Assembly: GCA_016873405.1 (NCBI GenBank)
Contig: VGXH01000023.1
Coordinates: 1 to 11,310, forward strand
DNA from: a bacterium
GTDB lineage: Bacteria; Krumholzibacteriota; Krumholzibacteria; LZORAL124-64-63
Length of the DNA: 11,310 bases
Direction: 5' to 3'
Shown here: piece after piece, positions 6,438-11,310 of the stretch
How positions within the stretch are numbered: position 1 is the first letter of the stretch
Layout: every line of letters starts with the position of its first letter
Program-made: the position numbers and the translations under genes
The notes under the pieces: model-generated
Told to the model about the DNA's origin: nothing
Seen by the model: the letters and a program-made list of their open reading frames with translations, nothing else
Databases searched by the model: none

Positions 6438-7922
6438 TTGTCCCGCATCGACCTGAGCCTGTGCATGATCGTGCGCGACGAAGCCGCCATGCTGCCCGGA
6501 TTCCTGGCGTCGGTCGCCGGCCTGTGGGACGAGTTGGTGGTCGTGGACACCGGCTCGCGCGACGGCGGCCCGGACCTGGTGCGCGCTGCCGGCGGCCGGA
6601 TCGTGGACTTCCCCTGGCGCGACGACTTCGCCGCGGCCCGCAACGCCTCGCTGGCGAATGCAGGCGGTCGCTGGCTCGTGTGCCTGGACGCGGACGAGCG
6701 GCCGGACGCGGAGTTGCGGGCTTCGTTGCGGCGACTGGCGGCCGACGAAGGCGCCGGCGCCGCCACGCTCGTCATGCGCAATGCGATGCCGGACGGCGGT
6801 CGGCGGCAGGCGCGCCTGCTGCGCTGCTTCCGCAACACCCCGTGCATCCGCTTCCGCCACCGCATCCACGAGGACGTGGCCGACGACGTCGCGCGGTATC
6901 TGGCCCGCGAACGGCTGGCTCTGCGCCATCTGCCGGGCGGCGTCGATCACCTCGGCTACGTGCGGTCGGTGGCCGCCGCGCGCGACAAGAAGGCGCGCGA
7001 CACGGAACTGCTGCGCCGGGCCCTGCGGGACGACCCGGACGACCTCTACTGCCGGTTCAAGCTCCTGGAGCTGGCCCGTTTCTGGGACGACCGCGAGCTG
7101 TTCGCCGCCGAGATCGATGCGGCCCGGAGTGCGCTCGAGCGCACGCCCCGGGCGCGCCTGGCCGGGCGTTCCTGGAGCGGAGAACTCGCGGCGCTGATCG
7201 CGCAGTCGCTGTCCGGGCAACCGGCGGCCGCGCTCGGCTGGTTGGACCGCCAGGCGCGGCGCATCGAACCCGGCCCCGGCTGGCACCTGCGGCGCGGCCT
7301 GCTGCTGGAAGCGGTCGGGCGGGCGGCAGACGCGCGCGCGGCGTACGAGTCCTGCCTCGATCAGTTGGCGATCGCCGGCGCCGGCGCCGGCGGCGTGGTC
7401 CCCGCGCGCCCCCTGCTGGGCCTGTGCCGCCTGGCGGCCCGGTCCGGCGATCGGGGCCGCGCCGCGGATCTGGCCGCCCGCGCGGCCGCCGACGCCCCGG
7501 GGGATCCCGAGGCGCTGTTGGCGTTGGTCTCGTTCGGCGCGTCGGGCGCCGAGGACGCCGCCGCGCGCCACCTCCGGGAACACCCGGAGGCCGCCGTGCC
7601 GCTGGGCAAGACGCTCCTGAGCGCCGGACGTCCCGAAGCGTCTCTGGCGGCGCTGGAGGCCGGCGACCGGGGCCTGGCCGCGTCGGTGGGGGTGGCGCTG
7701 CTGGCGCTGACGCTGGGGATCGAGCGCGACGTCGAGATCGCGCTGCCGCCCGAGCAGGCGGCGGACGAGCTGCGGTCCTGGCTGGAGGCGCTCCGGGCGT
7801 CGGGCCGGCGGGACCTGTGCGAGGCCTTCGCCGAGCGGTCGGCCGCCCTGGCGCCGGCGTTCCCCTGGCTGGAGCAGTGGCTTGCCGAACGCCCCGAGGC
7901 GATCAGCCCTTCTCGTCGATGA
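6438..7922 (+). CDS. Family 2 glycosyltransferase with helical-repeat C-terminal half
   Basis: A 494-residue, probably cytoplasmic protein and the only plus-strand gene here. Residues about 5-130 are a GT-A fold of glycosyltransferase family 2: SLCMIVRDEAAMLPG (7-21), LVVVDTGSRDGG (33-44) for nucleotide-sugar binding, WRDDFAAARNASL (60-72), and the DxD-type metal motif in WLVCLDADERPD (79-90). This set is typical of the family 2 subgroup that often carries TPR repeats. Residues about 200-480 are Ala/Leu/Arg-rich helices in pairs that look TPR-like, possibly for binding a protein or acceptor. No signal peptide or membrane segment is visible. Donor sugar and acceptor (glycan, lipid or protein) cannot be read from sequence. 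The start is TTG with AGAGAGG seven bases upstream. The gene diverges from ftsE, and its last 20 bp overlap the 3' end of the convergent SurA-like gene. Its isolated orientation leaves its pathway unknown. Confidence 0.85.
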   Translation: MSRIDLSLCMIVRDEAAMLPGFLASVAGLWDELVVVDTGSRDGGPDLVRAAGGRIVDFPWRDDFAAARNASLANAGGRWLVCLDADERPDAELRASLRRLAADEGAGAATLVMRNAMPDGGRRQARLLRCFRNTPCIRFRHRIHEDVADDVARYLARERLALRHLPGGVDHLGYVRSVAAARDKKARDTELLRRALRDDPDDLYCRFKLLELARFWDDRELFAAEIDAARSALERTPRARLAGRSWSGELAALIAQSLSGQPAAALGWLDRQARRIEPGPGWHLRRGLLLEAVGRAADARAAYESCLDQLAIAGAGAGGVVPARPLLGLCRLAARSGDRGRAADLAARAAADAPGDPEALLALVSFGASGAEDAAARHLREHPEAAVPLGKTLLSAGRPEASLAALEAGDRGLAASVGVALLALTLGIERDVEIALPPEQAADELRSWLEALRASGRRDLCEAFAERSAALAPAFPWLEQWLAERPEAISPSRR

Positions 7923-9252
7923 AGAAGCGCTTGCGCAGGCTCTTGACGTACTCGGCGAGCGCGGCTTCGATCTTCCGCGACTCGACCGCCTGCCGCAACT
8001 GCTCCGCCAGTTCCTCGTACGTGTACATGTGGCCGGGCTTGCGCGCGAGAACCTTGAACACGTACCAGCCCGCCGTCGTCAGCACGGGTTCGCTCACCGC
8101 GCCCTCGGCCAGGTCGGCCAGCGCGGCCTGGAACGTCTCGCTCAGGTCCTCCAGCCGGAACGTCCCCAGCACGCCGCCGTTGCGGGCCGAGGCCAGGTCG
8201 GCGCTGACCTCCGAAGCCACCAGCGCGAACGACTCGCCGCCGAGCACGCGCGCCCGCGCCGCCTCCGCCTGCGCGCGCGCCGCCGCCACGTCCTGCTCGG
8301 TGGCGCTGACGGGCAGGAAGACCTGGCTGATGACGCGCTTGCCGTCCTCGCGAACCTCGTCCACGCGCACCAGGTGCACGCCCCGCGGCGTCACCACGGG
8401 TTCGCTCACCTGGCCGGCCGCGAGCGCGAAGACGGCCCGCGCCAGGCCGGGATCGTAGAGATCGTCCTTGCCGACGGCGCCGACCAGCCCGCCGCGCGCG
8501 GCGGCCGCGTCCTCGGAGTGGCGCCGCGCCGCGTCCGCGAACGGCAGGCCGCCCTTCAGGTCGGTCTGGATGCGCGCGACCTTGTCCTGGACGCGGCGCC
8601 TCGCCTCGACCGACGGCTGCACGGGCACCAGGATGTCGGCGATCGTCAGGCTGTCGGGCTCGGTCGGCATCTGGGCGAGGTTCGCCAGGTAGTAGTCGCG
8701 CACCTCGTTCTCGAGCACCTCGATGTCCGGACGGATGAACTTGCCCACCACCAGGCGCAGGTACTGCTGGTCGCGAAGCTGGACCGCCATGCGCGCCCGG
8801 TAGTCCGCCACGGTCATGCCGCTGCGGGCCAATTCGCGCTCGAACGCCTCGCGGCTGCCGAAGTGCTCCTCGAACTGGCGGATCTTCTGGTCGACGCTGC
8901 CGGAGACGGCTTCCGGGTCGACGCTCATGTCCGCCTGCTTCGCCGCGGCGATGATGAGCTTGCTCTCGATCAGCCGGTCGAGGATCTCCCGTCGCACCAC
9001 GGCCGGATCGTCCGCCACGGGCTCGCCGGCATACTGCCGCTCGAGCCGGTACAGCTCGGTCTCGCGCTCGAGGTCGCTCTGGAGGATGGGCTCCTCGTCC
9101 ACGATGGCCACGATGCGGTCGACCAGCACCGGCGTCGGCGCCGCCGGCGGCCCGGCGTCCTGCGCCGGCGCCGGCGCCGGTGCCGAGCCCGCGAGCGCCA
9201 GCGCGCCGACCGCGGCCACGGCCAGGCGGCGGGCTCCCGGCCGGTCAGCCAC
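7903..9252 (-). CDS. surA: SurA-like periplasmic chaperone / peptidyl-prolyl isomerase with two parvulin domains
   Basis: A 449-residue exported protein with SurA architecture; E. coli SurA, 428 residues, escorts unfolded outer-membrane proteins through the periplasm. Residues 1-31 look like a signal peptide (RR, Ala/Leu core, Pro/Ala tail before QDAG). An N-terminal chaperone domain (about 43-190) opens with LVDRIVAIVDEEPILQSDL, the usual SurA_N start. Parvulin 1 spans about 200-300 (IADILVP to GVHLVRV), parvulin 2 about 305-403 (VISQVFLP to GWYVFKV), and a C-terminal helical segment about 410-440 completes the fold. Of the two active-site histidines, parvulin 1 has D206 and H293, and parvulin 2 has Q310 and Y397, so isomerase activity is doubtful. 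The start is GTG at 9252, overlapping the upstream lipoprotein stop by 8 nt, with GAGG seven bases before it. A generic PpiC-type name is the safe alternative. Confidence 0.88.
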   Translation of the reverse strand: MADRPGARRLAVAAVGALALAGSAPAPAPAQDAGPPAAPTPVLVDRIVAIVDEEPILQSDLERETELYRLERQYAGEPVADDPAVVRREILDRLIESKLIIAAAKQADMSVDPEAVSGSVDQKIRQFEEHFGSREAFERELARSGMTVADYRARMAVQLRDQQYLRLVVGKFIRPDIEVLENEVRDYYLANLAQMPTEPDSLTIADILVPVQPSVEARRRVQDKVARIQTDLKGGLPFADAARRHSEDAAAARGGLVGAVGKDDLYDPGLARAVFALAAGQVSEPVVTPRGVHLVRVDEVREDGKRVISQVFLPVSATEQDVAAARAQAEAARARVLGGESFALVASEVSADLASARNGGVLGTFRLEDLSETFQAALADLAEGAVSEPVLTTAGWYVFKVLARKPGHMYTYEELAEQLRQAVESRKIEAALAEYVKSLRKRFFIDEKG

Positions 9253-11116
9253 GCGCGGGCCTCGCCGGCCGGCTTCTCTTCTCCGGCTTCGCCTTCTGGA
9301 CCAGTTCCTCCCAGGAACGGGTCTTGGTCAGGCGCTTCTCGTAGACCTTGATCGTGACCTTCTGCTTCCAGCCGTCCAGGGCGGCGCGGAACGCCATCTC
9401 CTCGCGCTTGTTCTGGATGCGCTTGACGACGGCCTCGGCCACTTCGCGCAGTTCCTGGCTGCGCGGCGCCGCGATCTCCTCCAGCAACACGATCGCATAG
9501 CGGCCGTCGTCCAACCGGCAGGGCTGGCTGTACTGGCCCGGCTGCAGGCCGAACAGGGCGTCGCGCTCCGGGCCCTGCCAGTCCTGGCGGACCGGGCCCA
9601 GCTTCCCGCCGAGGGCCTTGTCAGCCTCGTCGTCGCCGTGCTCGGCGAGCACGTCCGCCCAGGCCCCGCCCGCCGCGAGCGCGGCGTGGGCCTTGGCGGC
9701 GCGGGGCTCGTCGGCCAGGAGGATACGCCTGCCCGAGCGCGTCTCCGGCAGTTCGTACTCCTGCTTCAGCAGGGCCCAGGCGGAGTCGAGCGCCGCGGGC
9801 GAGACGGTGTCGTCGAAGTGCACGCCCTCCTGGAAGAGCTTGCCCACGAGCATCTCGTCGATGCGCTCGTCCACCTTCGCGAGCACCTCCGGATCCTTGT
9901 CCAGTCCGCGATCCTGGGCGTCGAAATTGAGCAGGGAGCGGTCGATCACGTCGCTGATCTTGGTGCGCAGGCCGCCGACCATCTCGGCCCATTTCGGGCG
10001 CTCGAAGACGTTCATGCGGTCGAACGCCGTCTTGAAGTCGCCCAGCGTGTACTTGCGCGGCTCGCCGTGGACGGTGTAGCCGTAGAAATCCAGGTCGAGG
10101 TCCGCCGGATCCAGGTCCAGGAGCTTGAGGTCCTGCTGCTTGACCGCATCCTTGGTCCCGGGGTAGAACATCTCCTCGTCCCGCGGCAGGCCGGCATAGG
10201 CCTTCACCAGCGCGTCCTCGTGGATGTACATCTCGTACTTCCGGCGAACCTCGGCTTTGAACGCGTCGACCAGGCGCATCTGGTTGCGGCTGATGATCGA
10301 AGCCTCGATCCGCTGCCGGACCTCCTCGAGCGGCGGACGCTCGGGCTGGGTTTCGCCGTCGACCTTCACGATCCACCAGCCGTAGGTGCTCGGAACGGGT
10401 TCGGTGATGGAGCCGATCTCGGCGGCGAAGATCGGATCCTCGAACGACGTGATGAAGCGACCGCAGTGCAGATCGATCTCGTAGCTGACCGTCGGCCCGG
10501 TGAGCCCGGCGTGGAACTCGTTCCAGAGATCGGCCCAGTCCGCGCCCGTCAGGGCCTTCTCCCGCCCGCGCAGCGCGTCCTCGCGCGTGTTCGTGATGAA
10601 GTAGCGGCAATGGCGCACGGTGCCGAACTTCTCGTAGAGCGCCTGGACCTCCTCCTCGGTGAACTTCGCGGCCGGTTCATCCACGAAGCGCTTCCGTGCG
10701 AGGCCCACCGACTCGGCGGAGATGAGCGTCTTGCGCGCGTAGTCGACCTGCGCGTCCTGGTCGAACCCCATCTGCGTGGCGATCGTCACCATCACGTCCT
10801 TGTGGATGATGGTGTCGAGGAACTTGCGCTTGCCCGGCATCTGCGCGGTATCGAGGACGACTCCGGCGTCGTCGCGGGGCAGGTCGGTCGGGTGCAGGCG
10901 GCCGAGCTTCTTCTCGTAGTACTCGACCGTGATCTCGGTGTCGTCGACCTTGGCCAGGACGGTGTCGGGCGCAAGCCCCTTGCCCTTGCCGCCGCAGCCG
11001 GCGACGGCGACCAGCGCCGCCGCCAGAACGATCGCCGGAACGGCTGCCCTGACGACCGACGGGACCGTCGGCGGCGCCGACTCGGGGCGGGACACGGTAA
11101 GACGCAACGAACGCAT
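9245..11116 (-). CDS. Parvulin-like (SurA/PpiC-type) chaperone lipoprotein with duplicated modules
   Basis: A 623-residue predicted lipoprotein: a hydrophobic segment at about 24-40 ends in lipobox V38-A39-G40-C41, and the Gly after Cys gives no inner-membrane retention signal of the E. coli Asp type. The mature part looks like two copies of a chaperone-plus-parvulin module. Module 1 starts near LAKVDDTEITVEYYEKKL (53-70), with a parvulin-like domain at about 166-253 (RHCRYFIT to GWWIVKV) and a helical linker to about 310. Module 2 starts near YTVHGEPRKYTLGDFKTAF (347-365), with a parvulin-like domain at about 459-548 (RRILLAD to RYAIVLLEEI), then a basic C-terminal tail. The active-site histidines are missing in both parvulin units. 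It likely works beside the SurA-like protein, whose GTG overlaps its stop by 8 nt, in outer-membrane or secreted-protein folding; that role is inferred. AAGGAG five bases before the ATG at 11116 fixes the start. Confidence 0.82.
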   Translation of the reverse strand: MRSLRLTVSRPESAPPTVPSVVRAAVPAIVLAAALVAVAGCGGKGKGLAPDTVLAKVDDTEITVEYYEKKLGRLHPTDLPRDDAGVVLDTAQMPGKRKFLDTIIHKDVMVTIATQMGFDQDAQVDYARKTLISAESVGLARKRFVDEPAAKFTEEEVQALYEKFGTVRHCRYFITNTREDALRGREKALTGADWADLWNEFHAGLTGPTVSYEIDLHCGRFITSFEDPIFAAEIGSITEPVPSTYGWWIVKVDGETQPERPPLEEVRQRIEASIISRNQMRLVDAFKAEVRRKYEMYIHEDALVKAYAGLPRDEEMFYPGTKDAVKQQDLKLLDLDPADLDLDFYGYTVHGEPRKYTLGDFKTAFDRMNVFERPKWAEMVGGLRTKISDVIDRSLLNFDAQDRGLDKDPEVLAKVDERIDEMLVGKLFQEGVHFDDTVSPAALDSAWALLKQEYELPETRSGRRILLADEPRAAKAHAALAAGGAWADVLAEHGDDEADKALGGKLGPVRQDWQGPERDALFGLQPGQYSQPCRLDDGRYAIVLLEEIAAPRSQELREVAEAVVKRIQNKREEMAFRAALDGWKQKVTIKVYEKRLTKTRSWEELVQKAKPEKRSRPARPARG

Positions 11117-11121
11117 GGGAT

Positions 11122-11127
11122 CTCCTT
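11122..11127 (-). promoter_or_regulatory. Ribosome binding site of the chaperone lipoprotein
   Basis: AAGGAG lies five bases before the ATG at 11116, the best Shine-Dalgarno match in the window. It supports the long (40-residue) lipoprotein signal peptide. Confidence 0.7.
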
Positions 11128-11162
11128 GGCGACGCCGGTAAGATCGTGGAAGACCCGGCCGG

Positions 11163-11310
11163 TCAGTTCTCGGGCCCGAGCCCCTCCAGGGCGGCCAGAC
11201 GCGCGAGCATGGCGTCCGCGACCGCCAGTTGCTCCTGGCGCGGGGCCGGCACCTTCATCACGAACTGGTCTGCGGCCTTGAATTGCAGGCCCCTGGGGCC
11301 GGAGGCCATC
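11163..11310 (-). CDS. C-terminal fragment of an unidentified protein (possibly Mfd), cut by window edge
   Basis: The last 48 codons and stop of a minus-strand frame that stays open to the window edge. It ends with a segment LQFKAADQFVMKVPAPR followed by an amphipathic helix (VADAMLARLAALEG) and GPEN. A short strand-rich piece followed by a final leucine-rich helix resembles the end of transcription-repair coupling factor Mfd. An mfd gene directly before PpiC/SurA-type genes is also a known arrangement, so Mfd is a reasonable guess but not a recognition. The frame contains an ATG at 11309, so a complete 48-residue gene cannot be excluded, although a longer gene running in from outside is likelier. 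The 46-bp gap to the lipoprotein start shows no clear promoter or terminator, which suggests cotranscription. Confidence 0.55.
   Translation of the reverse strand, partial: MASGPRGLQFKAADQFVMKVPAPRQEQLAVADAMLARLAALEGLGPEN

Noticed and set aside
7373..7392. GCCGGC repeats inside the glycosyltransferase gene, with similar runs near 9165-9182
   Set aside because: They are short Ala/Gly- or Ala/Pro-coding low-complexity tracts in GC-rich DNA and not a repeat array or mobile-element end.
6282..7583. Minus-strand extension of the ftsE frame far upstream
   Set aside because: The frame stays open by chance through the opposite-strand glycosyltransferase. No conserved residues precede the ABC core, and a Shine-Dalgarno marks the start at 6281.
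6461..8458. Open frame of 665 codons on the plus strand across the glycosyltransferase
   Set aside because: It overlaps the motif-bearing glycosyltransferase in another frame and is almost pure Arg/Gly/Ala/Pro, then runs antisense into the SurA-like gene.
8816..11281. Open frame of 821 codons on the plus strand opposite the chaperone genes
   Set aside because: It lies antisense to the lipoprotein and SurA-like genes, both of which have export signals, Shine-Dalgarno sites and domain motifs. The frame has a biased low-complexity composition and no recognisable domain.
1..11310. CRISPR array, tRNA, rRNA or insertion sequence
   Set aside because: I see no regularly spaced direct repeats, no tRNA-like cloverleaf or CCA end, no rRNA motif and no transposase. 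Gaps are too small to hide such elements except for 6282-6437, where none is visible.

Overview
This is a GC-rich, gene-dense bacterial chromosome segment made of housekeeping genes. Ten protein-coding genes can be supported, two of them cut by the window edges. Nine lie on the minus strand and one on the plus strand. I see no rRNA, tRNA, CRISPR array, insertion sequence or prophage gene. A lipoprotein, a SurA-type periplasmic chaperone and an EnvC-type cell-division factor point to a diderm (outer-membrane) organism. A RicT/PSP1 protein next to holB, with tatD and ksgA following, is an order better known from Firmicutes but found more widely. The mix would fit an uncultured lineage of the FCB or deltaproteobacterial kind; that placement is inference from gene content only.

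Right block (minus strand, 11310 down to 7903): the 3' end of an unidentified gene (possibly mfd), then a large lipoprotein with two parvulin-like halves, then a SurA-like chaperone/peptidyl-prolyl isomerase overlapping it by 8 nt. Both chaperones probably act in the cell envelope on outer-membrane or secreted proteins. Three of their four parvulin modules lack both histidines of the classical active site and the fourth keeps one, so a chaperone role is likelier than isomerase activity.

Middle (plus strand, 6438-7922): a lone family 2 glycosyltransferase with a helical-repeat-like C-terminal half. Its start faces ftsE across a 156-bp divergent region, and its last 20 bp overlap the 3' end of the SurA-like gene.

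Left block (minus strand, 6281 down to 1): ftsE-ftsX-envC-holB-ricT-tatD-ksgA, almost entirely joined by start/stop overlaps (ATGA, GTGA, TGATG, 8 nt and 14 nt). The only real gap is 77 bp before holB, and it can fold into two stem-loops. FtsE, FtsX and the EnvC-like protein form a complete division-site module: ATPase, transmembrane transmitter and periplasmic activator. The EnvC LytM domain has lost its zinc and catalytic residues, as expected for an amidase activator rather than an enzyme. It is followed by the clamp-loader delta' subunit (HolB), the RicT Fe-S/RNA-processing factor, a TatD nuclease and the 16S rRNA dimethyltransferase KsgA/RsmA. A sigma-54-like -24/-12 element lies about 90 bp upstream of ftsE and is the only promoter candidate I can point to.

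I did not find a clearly new system. The points most worth a second look are the internally duplicated lipoprotein chaperone, the coupling of the FtsEX-EnvC module to holB-ricT-tatD-ksgA, the sigma-54-like site and the structured gap before holB.
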